The notes below the pieces were generated by a model. It searched no databases, was not told where the DNA came from, and saw only the letters and a program-made list of their open reading frames with translations. Position numbers and translations under genes: made by a program. A stretch of DNA of 64,000 nt from Streptomyces alanosinicus (GTDB taxonomy: Bacteria; Actinomycetota; Actinomycetes; Streptomycetales; Streptomycetaceae), in assembly GCF_014650595.1 (NCBI RefSeq), contig NZ_BMVG01000030.1, positions 19,314-83,313 on the forward strand, given 5' to 3'. Within the stretch, counting starts at the first letter, position 1. The number at the start of each line of letters is the position of its first letter. Below are positions 8,568-17,134 of this stretch, piece by piece.

Positions 8568-9019
8568 ACCTCTTCGGGCAGCTCTCCGACCCGGTTCTCC
8601 CACTTGGTGGAGAGCACGATGGTGGTACGGGTGCGCGAGACACCCTTGGTGCCGGACAGCCGGCGGATGATCCGCTCCAGCCCGTCCACGTCCGCCGCGC
8701 GCGCCTTGAGCATGAAGGAGTCGTCGCCGGCGATGAACCAGCAGTCCTCGATCTCCGGCAGATCCCGCAGCCGCTGGGCGACGTCCTCGTGGTCGGCGGC
8801 GTCGGAGAGCGAGATCCCGATCAGCGCGGTGACGCCGAGACCGAGGGAGGCCGCGTTCACCGTGGCGCGGTAACCGGTGATGACACCGGCCGCCTCCAGC
8901 CGGTTGATGCGGTCGGTGACACTGGGGCCCGACAGGCCGACCAGGCGCCCCAGCTCCGCGTACGAGGCCCGGCCGTTCTCCCTCAGGGCCTGGATGAGCT
9001 GCCTGTCCACCGCGTCCAT
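8564..9019 (-). CDS. Lrp/AsnC-family transcriptional regulator
   Basis: A 151-aa protein. The N-terminal HTH (DRQLIQALRENGRASYAELG, then GLSGPSVTDRINRLEAAGVI) is followed by a RAM domain (about residues 65-140). It sits between mqnE and the UbiX/UbiA/UbiD-like genes and is probably in their transcription unit or their regulator. Its stop codon comes from the edge of the MITE-like element, so the very C-terminus may have been altered by that insertion. Confidence 0.9.
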   Translation of the reverse strand: MDAVDRQLIQALRENGRASYAELGRLVGLSGPSVTDRINRLEAAGVITGYRATVNAASLGLGVTALIGISLSDAADHEDVAQRLRDLPEIEDCWFIAGDDSFMLKARAADVDGLERIIRRLSGTKGVSRTRTTIVLSTKWENRVGELPEEV

Positions 9020-9101
9020 GCGATCGAAGCCTTCCGGTGAAAGTTCCTGAAGTGATGAGAGGTACTGCTACTTGCCCAGTGCGTCTGCTTGCCCGGTGCG
9101 T

Positions 9102-9785
9102 CTACTCGCCCGGTACGTCCGAGGAGCCGCCGCCCAGCTCGCCCCGCCACCGCCGGTACAGGCCGTGCTCGACGCCCGCCGCGTCCAGCACCCGCCCGGC
9201 GACGAAGTCCACCAGGTCCTGGATATGGGTGGCGCCCGCGTAGAAGGCGGGCGAGGCCGGTACGACGGTGGCTCCGGCGTCGTCCAGCGCGACGAGGTGG
9301 CGCAGCGTCTGGCCGTTCAAGGGGGTCTCCCGCACGGACACGACGAGGGTGCGGCGCTCCTTCAGGGTGACGCTCGCCGCACGCTGCAGCAGATCCTTGG
9401 ACAGCCCGAGCGCCACCCCCGCCACACAGGCGGTGGAGGCGGGCACGATGAGCATCCCCTTCGCCGGGTACGACCCCGAGGACGGCCCGGCCGCGAGGTC
9501 GCCCGCGTTCCAGTACCGCAGCCCGCTGATGTCCACGTCGAAGGTCCCGGGCTTGCCGTCGGCCCCCCGGGCCAGCCATTCCCGCAGGTCGTCCTGCCAG
9601 TGGGCGTCCCGGAACGGGATACCCGTCTCGTCCAGCAGCGTCAGCCGCGAGGCCCGGCTGACCACCAGGTCGACGGCCTCTCCCGCGGCCAGCAGCGCCC
9701 GCAGCACGGCCGCCGCATACGGCGTCCCGGACGCGCCGGACACCCCCACGATCCAAGGCACGCGCTGCGTTTCTCCTGCGTTCAC
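9102..9785 (-). CDS. UbiX-like flavin prenyltransferase (menaquinone pathway)
   Basis: A 227-aa flavoprotein. The N-terminal FMN loop IVGVSGASGTPYAAAVLRAL is diagnostic of UbiX/Pad1 enzymes. UbiX makes prenylated FMN, the cofactor needed by the UbiD-type decarboxylase encoded two genes away at 10870. The start may be GTG at 9785, or GTG at 9761, which has AGGAG eleven bases upstream. Clustering with the UbiA-like gene, the UbiD-like gene and mqnE places it in the late futalosine route to menaquinone. Confidence 0.9.
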   Translation of the reverse strand: MNAGETQRVPWIVGVSGASGTPYAAAVLRALLAAGEAVDLVVSRASRLTLLDETGIPFRDAHWQDDLREWLARGADGKPGTFDVDISGLRYWNAGDLAAGPSSGSYPAKGMLIVPASTACVAGVALGLSKDLLQRAASVTLKERRTLVVSVRETPLNGQTLRHLVALDDAGATVVPASPAFYAGATHIQDLVDFVAGRVLDAAGVEHGLYRRWRGELGGGSSDVPGE

Positions 9786-9887
9786 ACCTTGAGCGTACCG
9801 GTGGGTCGGACAGCCCTCAGGCCGGGTGGGGGCAGCCGCCGGCCCGGTGACCCGAGGGGCCACCCGAGCGACCGTCACCCGAAGGGA

Positions 9888-10790
9888 CTACGGCGTGAGG
9901 CCCCGCACCAGCAGATCGATCAGCGCGCAGACGAACAGGGAGATCCCGATGAAGCCGTTCGTGGAGAAGAACGCCCTGTTCAGGCGGGACAGGTCGTGGG
10001 GGCGGACGATGCTGTGCTCATAGACGAAGGCACCCGCGACGATCACCAGGCCCAGCCAGAAGAACGCGCCCGCGTGGGTGGCGAGGGCGTACCAGACGAG
10101 CAGGGCCGTGGTCAGCGTGTGGCAGACCCTCGCGCCCCAGATCGCGGCCGGGATACCGAAGCGCGCCGGCACCGACATCACGCCGGTCTCGCGGTCGGTC
10201 TCGACGTCCTGGCAGGCGTAGATCAGGTCGAAGCCGCCGATCCAGATGCCCACGGCGAGGCCGAGGATCACCGCGTCCCAGTTCCAGGTCCCGGAGATGG
10301 CGAGCCAGCCGCCGATCGGGCCCATGGACTGGGCGAGCCCGAGGATCGCCTGCGGGAAGTTCGTGAAGCGTTTGCCGTAGGGGTAGACCACCATCGGGAT
10401 CACCGCCACCGGCGCCAGGGCCAGGCACAACGGGTTCAGCAGGGCCGCCGCGCCCAGGAAGATCACCAGGGCGATCAGGGCGCCGGTCCACGCGTGCCGG
10501 ACCGACATCGCGCCGGTGACCAGCTCCCGGTGCGCCGTACGCGGGTTACGGGCGTCGATCTCCCGGTCGATGATCCGGTTGACCGCCATCGCGAACGTCC
10601 GCAGGCCGACCATGCAGACGGTGACCAGCAGCAGCCGACCCCAGTGGATGTTCCCGTCCCACTCGAACATCGCCGTGAGGGCGGCGATGTAGGCGAAGGG
10701 CAGCGCGAAGATCGAGTGCTCGATCATCACCAGCCGCAGGAAGGCCTTGGTGCGTCCCGGCTGAGGGATCGCGGCGGAAGCGCTGCTCAC
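9888..10790 (-). CDS. mqnP: UbiA-family prenyltransferase MqnP (menaquinone biosynthesis)
   Basis: A 300-aa integral membrane prenyltransferase with about eight hydrophobic segments. The two Asp-rich motifs of the family are visible: NRIIDREIDARN near residue 75 and DLIYACQDVETDRE near residue 195; both bind Mg-diphosphate. It attaches the polyprenyl tail to the naphthoate-type head group of the futalosine pathway. The start is GTG at 10790 inside a 16-bp duplicated sequence that also holds its GGAG Shine-Dalgarno. In the presumed ancestral state this start overlapped the stop of the UbiD-like gene. Confidence 0.9.
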   Translation of the reverse strand: MSSASAAIPQPGRTKAFLRLVMIEHSIFALPFAYIAALTAMFEWDGNIHWGRLLLVTVCMVGLRTFAMAVNRIIDREIDARNPRTAHRELVTGAMSVRHAWTGALIALVIFLGAAALLNPLCLALAPVAVIPMVVYPYGKRFTNFPQAILGLAQSMGPIGGWLAISGTWNWDAVILGLAVGIWIGGFDLIYACQDVETDRETGVMSVPARFGIPAAIWGARVCHTLTTALLVWYALATHAGAFFWLGLVIVAGAFVYEHSIVRPHDLSRLNRAFFSTNGFIGISLFVCALIDLLVRGLTP

Positions 10791-10885
10791 AGTCCGTACT
10801 CCGGATCACCCCCGCGAAGACGGGGAAACCCCGTCTTCGCGCTGCCCCGCACCATCATGTCGGTGCCCTTCACAGTCCGTACTCC
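10787..10885. repeat. 67-bp hairpin insertion flanked by a 16-bp direct repeat
   Basis: The sequence TCACAGTCCGTACTCC occurs at 10787-10802 and again at 10870-10885. On the coding (minus) strand it is GGAGTACGGACTGTGA. It encodes the EYGL end and stop of the UbiD-like protein in one copy, and carries the Shine-Dalgarno and overlapping GTG start of mqnP in the other. Between the copies, 10813-10841 is a perfect 13-bp stem with an AAA loop (CGCGAAGACGGGG arm). This looks like an insertion with target duplication that separated two translationally coupled genes. Confidence 0.7.
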
Positions 10886-12327
10886 TTCCAGCGCCGCGTC
10901 ACCCGTTCGGCCGTATCCGGGTCCGACAGGACCATGTCCGGCCAGCCGCCGTCGCGGGTGTAGCCCTCCTCGGGCCACTTCCTCGTCGCGTCGATGCCTG
11001 CCTTGCCACCCCAGAACTGCTGGTAGGAGGCGTGGTCGAGATGGTCGACGGGGCCTTCGACGACCGTGAGGTCACGGGCGTAGTCGGTGTTGCCGAGGGC
11101 CCGCCAGGCGACCTCGTGCAGATCGTGCACATCGCAGTCGGCGTCCACGACCACGATCAGCTTGGTCAGGGACATCATGTGCGCCCCCCAGATCGCGTGC
11201 ATGACCTTCTGCGCGTGCTTGGGGTACTTCTTGTCGATCGAGACGATCGCACAGTTGTGGAAGCCGCCGGCCTCGGGGAGGTGGTAGTCCACGATGTCCG
11301 GGACGATGATCTTGAGGAGGGGCAGGAAGAAACGCTCCGTCGCCCTGCCCAGCGGGCCGTCCTCCGTCGGTGGGCGCCCGACCACGATCGACTGGAGCAG
11401 CGGACGCTTCCGCATCGTCACGCAGTCGATGGTCAGCGCCGGGAACGGCTCCTGCGGGGTGTAGAAGCCGGTGTGGTCGCCGAAGGGGCCCTCGGGCAGC
11501 ATCTCGCCCGGCTCCAGCCAGCCCTCCAGGACGACCTCGGCGTTCGCGGGCACCTGGAGCGGGACGGTCTTGCAGTCGACCATCTCGATCCGCTTGCCCG
11601 CGATGAACCCGGCGAACAGGTACTCGTCGATGTCGCCGGGGAGCGGGGCGGTGGAGGCGTACGTCACGGCGGGCGGGCACCCGAAGGCGATGGCGACCGG
11701 CAGCCGCTCGCCCCTGCGCGCCGCGACCTGGTAGTGGTTGCGGCTGTCCTTGTGGATCTGCCAGTGCATGCCGATCGTGCGCCGGTCGTGGCGCTGCAGG
11801 CGGTACAGACCGAGGTTGCGGATGCCGGTCTCGGGGTCCTTGGTGTGGGTCAGACCCAGGTTGAAGAAGGAACCGCCGTCCTTTGGCCAGGTGAAGAGCG
11901 CCGGGAGCCGGTCGAGGTCGACCTCGTCGCCGTGCAGCACGACCTCCTGCACGGGGGCGCTGTCCGATTTCACCTTCTTCGGTGGCACATGGGTCATCGC
12001 ACCGAGCTTGCCGAAGGCCTCCCGGACGCCGACGAAGCCGTGCGGCAGTTCGGGCCGCAGCAGGCCGCCGATCTTCTCGGAGATCTCGCCGTACGACGTC
12101 AGGCCCAGCGCCTTCAGCAGGCGGCGGTCGGTGCCGAAGACGTTCATCGCGAGGGGCATCGCCGAGCCCTTCACGTTCTCGAAGAGCAGCGCGGGGCCGC
12201 CGGACTTCTGCACCCGGTCGACGATCTCCCCGACTTCCAGATGAGGGTCGACCTCGGCCTTGATGCGCTTGAGGTCACCCTCGCGCTCCAGCGCCCGCAG
12301 CAGGGAGCGAAGATCGTCGTAAGCCAT
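10870..12327 (-). CDS. UbiD-family decarboxylase (menaquinone biosynthesis)
   Basis: A 485-aa prenyl-FMN-dependent decarboxylase. Recognisable segments are RNLGLYRLQRHDRRTIGMHW (cofactor and substrate pocket), EGPFGDHTGFY with the catalytic Glu region (about residue 285), and CVTMRKRPLLQSIVVGRPP. The length fits UbiD-type enzymes. It depends on the prenyl-FMN made by the UbiX-like protein encoded nearby. The ATG at 12327 opens MAYDDLRSLLRALE, the usual family start. It is upstream of mqnP in the same direction, with the duplicated hairpin insertion between them. Confidence 0.92.
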   Translation of the reverse strand: MAYDDLRSLLRALEREGDLKRIKAEVDPHLEVGEIVDRVQKSGGPALLFENVKGSAMPLAMNVFGTDRRLLKALGLTSYGEISEKIGGLLRPELPHGFVGVREAFGKLGAMTHVPPKKVKSDSAPVQEVVLHGDEVDLDRLPALFTWPKDGGSFFNLGLTHTKDPETGIRNLGLYRLQRHDRRTIGMHWQIHKDSRNHYQVAARRGERLPVAIAFGCPPAVTYASTAPLPGDIDEYLFAGFIAGKRIEMVDCKTVPLQVPANAEVVLEGWLEPGEMLPEGPFGDHTGFYTPQEPFPALTIDCVTMRKRPLLQSIVVGRPPTEDGPLGRATERFFLPLLKIIVPDIVDYHLPEAGGFHNCAIVSIDKKYPKHAQKVMHAIWGAHMMSLTKLIVVVDADCDVHDLHEVAWRALGNTDYARDLTVVEGPVDHLDHASYQQFWGGKAGIDATRKWPEEGYTRDGGWPDMVLSDPDTAERVTRRWKEYGL

Positions 12328-12415
12328 GCGGTCAAGTATCGCCGACGGACCGCTTCGTCCCGGCGCCCACCCCTGCCCGGCCGGGGCGCGGCGGCCGCTG
12401 GGATACTCGGTGATC

Positions 12416-12979
12416 ATGAGACGCCGTGCCGTGTCACCGGTCCTGACCGCGCTGCTCGCACTCGCCGCGTGCACGCCTCGGCAGGACCCGGACGCCTCCG
12501 CCGATTCCCTGGTGAACCGCGTCCCGGCCGCCGGCCGCGAGGCCGCGCCGGACCTCGCCGGCACCGACCTCGACGGCCGCCGGATCCGGCTGTCCGCCTA
12601 TCGCGGCAAGGTCGTCGTCCTCAACGTCTGGGCCTCCTGGTGCGGCCCCTGCCGTGCCGAGGCGCCCGAACTCTCCCGGGCCCAGCAGCACTTGGCGGCC
12701 AAGGGCGTCCAGGTGCTGGGCGTGGACACCGACGCCGACCGGTCCCAGGGCCGGGCGTTCGCGAGCGACCACCGGCTGGCCTATCCGAGTCTGTACGACG
12801 CCGGCAGCCGGCAGCTCGTGCGGCGGCTGCCCGCGAAGTACCTGGCGCGGGCACTGCCGTTCACGCTCTTCATCGACCGGGACGGGAGGATCGCCGCCCA
12901 GGGGCTGAGCAGCTTCACGGAGACCGACGTCCGCACCGTCACGCGCCCGCTGCTCGACGAGAAGACCGGCAAGCACTGA
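12416..12979 (+). CDS. TlpA/ResA-like thioredoxin-fold lipoprotein
   Basis: A 187-aa exported protein. Residues 1-19 form a lipoprotein signal ending in the lipobox LALAACTP. The thioredoxin-like domain carries the redox motif NVWASWCGPCRAE near residue 77, a cis-Pro region PFTLFIDRDG, and TlpA-type insertions. It should act outside the membrane as a thiol-disulfide reductant. It is divergent from the UbiD-like gene. A second TlpA/ResA protein is encoded with the cytochrome c operon at 25170. Confidence 0.88.
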   Translation: MRRRAVSPVLTALLALAACTPRQDPDASADSLVNRVPAAGREAAPDLAGTDLDGRRIRLSAYRGKVVVLNVWASWCGPCRAEAPELSRAQQHLAAKGVQVLGVDTDADRSQGRAFASDHRLAYPSLYDAGSRQLVRRLPAKYLARALPFTLFIDRDGRIAAQGLSSFTETDVRTVTRPLLDEKTGKH

Positions 12980-13042
12980 GCGGGGCCAACCGCTACCCTG
13001 GCCCGGTTGCCGGCCGTCTCATTTCGTGAGGGATCGCACGCC

Positions 13043-13468
13043 ATGCTCAGCTGTCTGCTGTTCCTGCTGGTGCTGGCCCTGTGGATCTATGCCTTCGTGG
13101 ACTGTCTGAACACCCCCGAGGAAGAGGTGCGGCAGCTGCCGAAGGTGGCCTGGGTGATCATCATCCTGCTCTTCGGCGAGGTGCTGGTCGGGCCGGTCGC
13201 CTGGCTGATCACCGGCCGGGCGCGGCCGGCGGCGGGCGGCTCCGGCCCCGGGGCGGGGCGCCGGGACGCGGGGGCGCGCTGGGTCGCCCCCGACGACAAT
13301 CCCGAGTTCCTCAGGACCCTGGGCCCGTCCCGGGACACCTCGCGTGGCACCTCGCGTGGCACCACCCATGACACCACCCATGACACCACCCTCGACGACT
13401 CCCGCGACAAGGACGACCCGAAGGGCGGTCCCAAGGGCGGTCCCAAGGGCGGCCCCACGGGCGGCTGA
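13043..13468 (+). CDS. PLDc_N-domain small membrane protein
   Basis: A 141-aa protein with two transmembrane segments (about 2-20 and 34-56) around VDCLNTPEEEVRQLPKVAW. This is the PLDc_N (phospholipase D-nuclease N-terminal) domain, common as a stand-alone protein in Streptomyces. The remaining 80 residues are a hydrophilic tail built from short DNA repeats: 12-bp units giving TSRG-TSRG, THDT-THDT and GGPK repeats near 13333-13460. The tail is probably variable between strains. Function is unknown. Confidence 0.75.
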   Translation: MLSCLLFLLVLALWIYAFVDCLNTPEEEVRQLPKVAWVIIILLFGEVLVGPVAWLITGRARPAAGGSGPGAGRRDAGARWVAPDDNPEFLRTLGPSRDTSRGTSRGTTHDTTHDTTLDDSRDKDDPKGGPKGGPKGGPTGG

Positions 13469-13482
13469 GCCGTACCGCCCGT
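13457..13482. terminator. Hairpin between convergent genes
   Basis: ACGGGCGG (13457-13464) pairs perfectly with CCGCCCGT (13475-13482) across a 10-nt loop that includes the TGA stop of the PLDc_N gene. It lies between that gene and the convergent kinase gene, so it may stop transcription from either side. There is no U-tract. Confidence 0.45.
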
Positions 13483-13496
13483 CGCCCAGGCCGCCG

Positions 13497-15491
13497 TCAG
13501 GTGTGGTGCCAGTTCTGCGAGGACGCCCCCGACTGGCAGGTCGCCTCGGACACGCCGCCGCCGAAGGCGAGGTCGAGGCAGCCGCCGTCGTAGACCGTGC
13601 GCAGGGAGTTGCCGGAGCCGCTCGTCCAGCGGAGGTTGCTGCCGCCCTGCGAGCAGTCGCCGACGAAGACGGCCTGACCGTTGCCGTTGGCGCTCAGACA
13701 TTCGCCGGTCGACGCGTTGACGACCTTGACGCTGCCGCCGGCGGCGCTGCGGAAGGTCCAGCGGGCCGTCGAGTCCGAGCAGCTGCCGAGGCCCGTGGAG
13801 CCGTAGACCTGGGTCAGGCACTTGCCGTTCTCGCCGTTCTCCAGCCGGAACGTGCCGGAGCCGGGGCTGGTGCCCCCACCGGACGAGCCACCGCCGCTGC
13901 CACCGGAACCGCTCGACCCCCCGGCGCCGCTCGACCCCCCGGCGCCGCTCGACCCTCCCGAGCCGCTGGAACCGCCGGAGCCCGAGGAGTCGCCGGAACC
14001 TCCCGAGCCGCCGCCTGCCGAGCCGTCGGAACCGGAGCCCGAGCCGCTCCCCCGGGTGCCGGATCCGCCGCCCGAGCCGTGGGAACCGCCGGAGCCGCCC
14101 GTGTCCTTCGGGTCCGTCGTCGAGTCGCCCTTCTTCCCCTGCTCGTTCTTGCCGTTCGACGGTGCGGCCGAGCCCTTCGCTCCCGGCCCCGGCCTGCCGG
14201 ACGGGCTCGCCGAGGACACGCCGGGTGTGGCACCGGCCGACGCGGAGACGGAGGCGCCCGGTGTGCCGGCGGCGCCGTCGTGCCGGGCGTCGGAGGTGTA
14301 CGGGAGCAGCTGGAGGGCCAGGGTCGCCACCCCGGCGCCGACCACGATCGGTACGACGGCCACCAGCACGCGCCTGCGCCGTCGCTCCCGCTCGGGCCGC
14401 CGCTGCCCGCCGGACCGCACGACGATCTCGGGTTCGGGTGCGGGCGGTGCGGGCGCGGCTGCCGCGTCCGGTGCCGGAAGCGTCCCGGCGGCACCTGCCC
14501 GCTCCGGCTCCGCCGGCTCAGCCGTCCCCTCCGGCCCTGCCGACTCCTCCGGCTCCTCCAGCTCCTCCGGCTCCGGTGCCTGTGCCGCGAACTCCGCGCG
14601 GGCGGTGAGGCATTCGGTGAGGGAGGACGGCCACAGCGGCGCGCCGGACGAGGGGATGTGACCGGCGGTCAGCTCCAGCAGTTCGGCCGCGGTGGGACGG
14701 CCCTCCGGGTCCTTGTCCAGGCAGGAGGCGACGACGCTTGCCAACTCGGCGTCCACGGCGCCCAGTTCGGTCAGATCGGGCCGCTCGTGCACGATCCGGT
14801 ACAGCACCCCGTGCCCCGACTCGTCACCGAACGGCGGCCGTCCGCTGCCCGCGTACGCCACCACGGAACCGAGCGCGAAGACGTCCACCGCACCGGTCAG
14901 CCGGCGGGCACCGGAGGCCTGTTCGGGCGACATGTAGGCCGGGGTGCCGACCACCATGCCGGTCCGGGTCAGCTGGCTCTGCTCGGCGGCGCGGGCGACC
15001 CCGAAGTCGATCAGGGTGACCCCGTCGAGGGTCAGCATCACATTGGACGGCTTGACGTCCCGGTGCACCATGTCCAGCCCGTGCACCGCCGCCAGCCCCG
15101 CCGCCGCCTGCCTCAGCAGCAGCCACAGCGCCTCGGCCGGCAACGGCCCGACGTGCGCCTCGACGGCCTCGCGCAGGGTCAGCCCGGGGACGTACGCCGT
15201 GGCGAACCACGGCGGGCGGGCGTCCCGGTCCCCGGCGAGCAGCGGTGCGGTGGCCCCGGCGGGCAGCCGGGAGAGATTGTCCAGCTCGTGTCCGAAGCGG
15301 CGGACGAAGTCCTTGTCCTCGCCGACGACCGACGGCAGGACCTGTTTGACGGCGGCGTACCGCCCCTCGTGCACACCGAGGTAGACCCGCCCCATGCCGC
15401 CGGCGCCGAGCCGGCCGACGAGCGGGATCGGTCCGATCCGCCGGGGGTCGTCCCCCTCCAGCGGCTCGACCCCGTTGCGTTCCCCGTTCAA
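13497..15491 (-). CDS. Ser/Thr protein kinase with extracellular ricin-type lectin domain
   Basis: A 664-aa PknB-type kinase. The kinase domain covers residues 18-270: GAGGMGRVYLG (P-loop), AAVKQVL (catalytic Lys), HRDVKPSNVML (catalytic loop), IDFGVAR (DFG), GTPAYMSPEQ (P+1). After an acidic linker comes one transmembrane helix (about 375-395), then a long Gly/Ser-rich spacer. The C-terminal domain (about 535-664) is a ricin-B-like trefoil, with QNWHHT at the end matching the QxW motif. So a cytoplasmic kinase is joined to a likely sugar-binding sensor outside. Start is TTG at 15491 behind GGGGGAAAGAG. Confidence 0.88.
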   Translation of the reverse strand: MNGERNGVEPLEGDDPRRIGPIPLVGRLGAGGMGRVYLGVHEGRYAAVKQVLPSVVGEDKDFVRRFGHELDNLSRLPAGATAPLLAGDRDARPPWFATAYVPGLTLREAVEAHVGPLPAEALWLLLRQAAAGLAAVHGLDMVHRDVKPSNVMLTLDGVTLIDFGVARAAEQSQLTRTGMVVGTPAYMSPEQASGARRLTGAVDVFALGSVVAYAGSGRPPFGDESGHGVLYRIVHERPDLTELGAVDAELASVVASCLDKDPEGRPTAAELLELTAGHIPSSGAPLWPSSLTECLTARAEFAAQAPEPEELEEPEESAGPEGTAEPAEPERAGAAGTLPAPDAAAAPAPPAPEPEIVVRSGGQRRPERERRRRRVLVAVVPIVVGAGVATLALQLLPYTSDARHDGAAGTPGASVSASAGATPGVSSASPSGRPGPGAKGSAAPSNGKNEQGKKGDSTTDPKDTGGSGGSHGSGGGSGTRGSGSGSGSDGSAGGGSGGSGDSSGSGGSSGSGGSSGAGGSSGAGGSSGSGGSGGGSSGGGTSPGSGTFRLENGENGKCLTQVYGSTGLGSCSDSTARWTFRSAAGGSVKVVNASTGECLSANGNGQAVFVGDCSQGGSNLRWTSGSGNSLRTVYDGGCLDLAFGGGVSEATCQSGASSQNWHHT

Positions 15492-15524
15492 CTCTTTCCC
15501 CCTGCTTCCGCTTCTGCCTCTGCT

Positions 15525-16313
15525 TCAGCGCGCGTAGGACCCGAGGCCCACCAGGCAGTACACATACTCGTTGATGGTCGACCCGTTGATCGTGTAGCGG
15601 GAGGAAAAGGCGTACTGGGTCTGGGAGTTGTCGTTGCAGCGGCTCATGTCCGAGGTCAGCGGAATCGTCTCGATCACCTTGTAGTGCGCGTCGGACGCGG
15701 AGCAGGAGACCTCGTCCACCCCGCTGACGGACTGCGCGGTGGTGGAGTCCGGCAGGGTGCCGTTCAGGCAGGTGCCGGAGGTGTACGGGCTCGGCTCCGG
15801 GGTGGGGCTGGAGTACGGGTCGCTCGAATACGTGTCACTCGGATACGGATCGCTGGAGTACGTGTCGCTGGGGTACGGATCACTTGAGTACGGCGCACCG
15901 GTCGCCGTGGGCGAGTACGACGGCGAGTCCTCCGCGTAGCTGCCGGACGAACTGCCGCCGCCGGCGGTGTGGGCGGACTTCACCACGGCCGTCACGATGA
16001 CGACGACGAGCGCCAGTACGGCGAGGACGGCGAGGACTCGCCCGCCCTGCCCCCGCCCCTGCCCCTGCCCGGGCGCGGGCGCGGGCGTGGGCGCGGCGGC
16101 CGGTCCGTCGACGACCCGGATGCGCAGCAGGACGTCGCGTCCGCCGAGCCGGACGGGCACGGTGTCGCCGTCGCGGACCGGCGGGATGTGTATCGGCGGA
16201 AGGCCTGAACTGTCCGGCAGACGGATGGTCGTGCCGGCGGCCGCCTCCCGGGCGGTGAGGGAGATGGGTATCTCGGGAATCGCGGAGTTCTCGGGGTTCT
16301 CGGGTGACGACAC
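15525..16313 (-). CDS. Membrane protein with DnaJ C-terminal-like domain
   Basis: A 262-aa protein. Residues 15-75 (ISLTAREAAAGTTIRLPDSS, then PVRDGDTVPVRLGGRDVLLR) resemble one peptide-binding repeat of the DnaJ C-terminal domain, but no J-domain or zinc finger is present. A single transmembrane helix follows (about 93-113). The outer part starts with a repetitive YSSDPYPSDT linker and ends in a small domain with four Cys. GTG at 16313 is preferred because AGGAG lies six bases upstream. It sits immediately upstream of the kinase gene on the same strand, so a joint envelope-sensing role is possible but unproven. Confidence 0.65.
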   Translation of the reverse strand: MSSPENPENSAIPEIPISLTAREAAAGTTIRLPDSSGLPPIHIPPVRDGDTVPVRLGGRDVLLRIRVVDGPAAAPTPAPAPGQGQGRGQGGRVLAVLAVLALVVVIVTAVVKSAHTAGGGSSSGSYAEDSPSYSPTATGAPYSSDPYPSDTYSSDPYPSDTYSSDPYSSPTPEPSPYTSGTCLNGTLPDSTTAQSVSGVDEVSCSASDAHYKVIETIPLTSDMSRCNDNSQTQYAFSSRYTINGSTINEYVYCLVGLGSYAR

Positions 16314-16400
16314 CAGCCGCTCCTGGATGTGAGGATGAGGCAACCAGTGTGGGCCAACAGCCCACAGAACTAAAATATCCTTCTAGAAAAGTACTTCAGA

Positions 16401-16994
16401 ATGAGCCCCAAGCAGCAGCGTGGCGAGGCCACCGCCGAACAACTCCTGGACGCCGCACTGCGGGTGTACGCCGAGTCGGGCGAGCAGGGGCTGACGGTCG
16501 CGGCTCTGACCAGGGCGAGCGGGGTCAGCCTCGGCAGCCTCTACCACCACTTCGGCAGTGTCGACGGGCTGATGAACGCCCTGCTCACGCGCTGGCTCGG
16601 CCGGCTGCTCGGCGAGCTGGTCACGGCGCTGGAGCACACCCGTACCGCGCACACCGGTATCCGTGCCCTGGTCAGGGCGTACCTGGACTTCGTACAGCAG
16701 CACCGGGAGGCGGCGCTGCTGCTGCACTCCTCCTACGCCGACCGGCAGGGGATGACCGACGGGAAGCGGCTGCGGGACGCGCAGGAGGCCCGGCTGTCGC
16801 CGCTCGCGCAGTGGGCGGGGCGGTATGTCGACTCCGGTGACCTCGCCCCGCTCCCCCCGCCGCTGCTGGAGTCCCTGATCCTCGGCCCGGTCATCGGGGT
16901 CGCGCGGCGCTGGCTGTCCGGGATCGACGACGTGGATCTCGACCAGGCGGCGGTGCTGCTGCCGGACCGGATCTGGCGGTCGGTGGCCGCGTGA
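16401..16994 (+). CDS. TetR-family transcriptional regulator
   Basis: A 197-aa TetR protein. The HTH lies at about residues 12-57 (LLDAALRVYAESGEQGLTV, LTRASGVSLGSLYHHFGSVD). The C-terminal domain is of the common ligand-binding type. It is divergent from the DnaJ-C-like gene across an 87-bp AT-richer gap. It is followed by a ketopantoate reductase-like gene in the same direction, which it may control. Confidence 0.88.
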   Translation: MSPKQQRGEATAEQLLDAALRVYAESGEQGLTVAALTRASGVSLGSLYHHFGSVDGLMNALLTRWLGRLLGELVTALEHTRTAHTGIRALVRAYLDFVQQHREAALLLHSSYADRQGMTDGKRLRDAQEARLSPLAQWAGRYVDSGDLAPLPPPLLESLILGPVIGVARRWLSGIDDVDLDQAAVLLPDRIWRSVAA

Positions 16995-17134
16995 GCAGGG
17001 GCGGTCTCCGCCCCATCCCCTGCGCATCCCCTCCCCTGGCCAGCGGGCCCTCCCCTCCCCTGGTCAGCGGGCCCGCCCGTGGTCCAGGCTGGCCCGTACC
17101 CGCTGTTCCGCGCCGTCCGGCCGCAGGAGTCCCC

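Noticed and set aside
13860..14100. Dense repeats that could be a satellite or CRISPR-like array
   Set aside because: They encode the Gly/Ser spacer of the kinase-lectin protein; unit lengths are irregular and there are no spacers.
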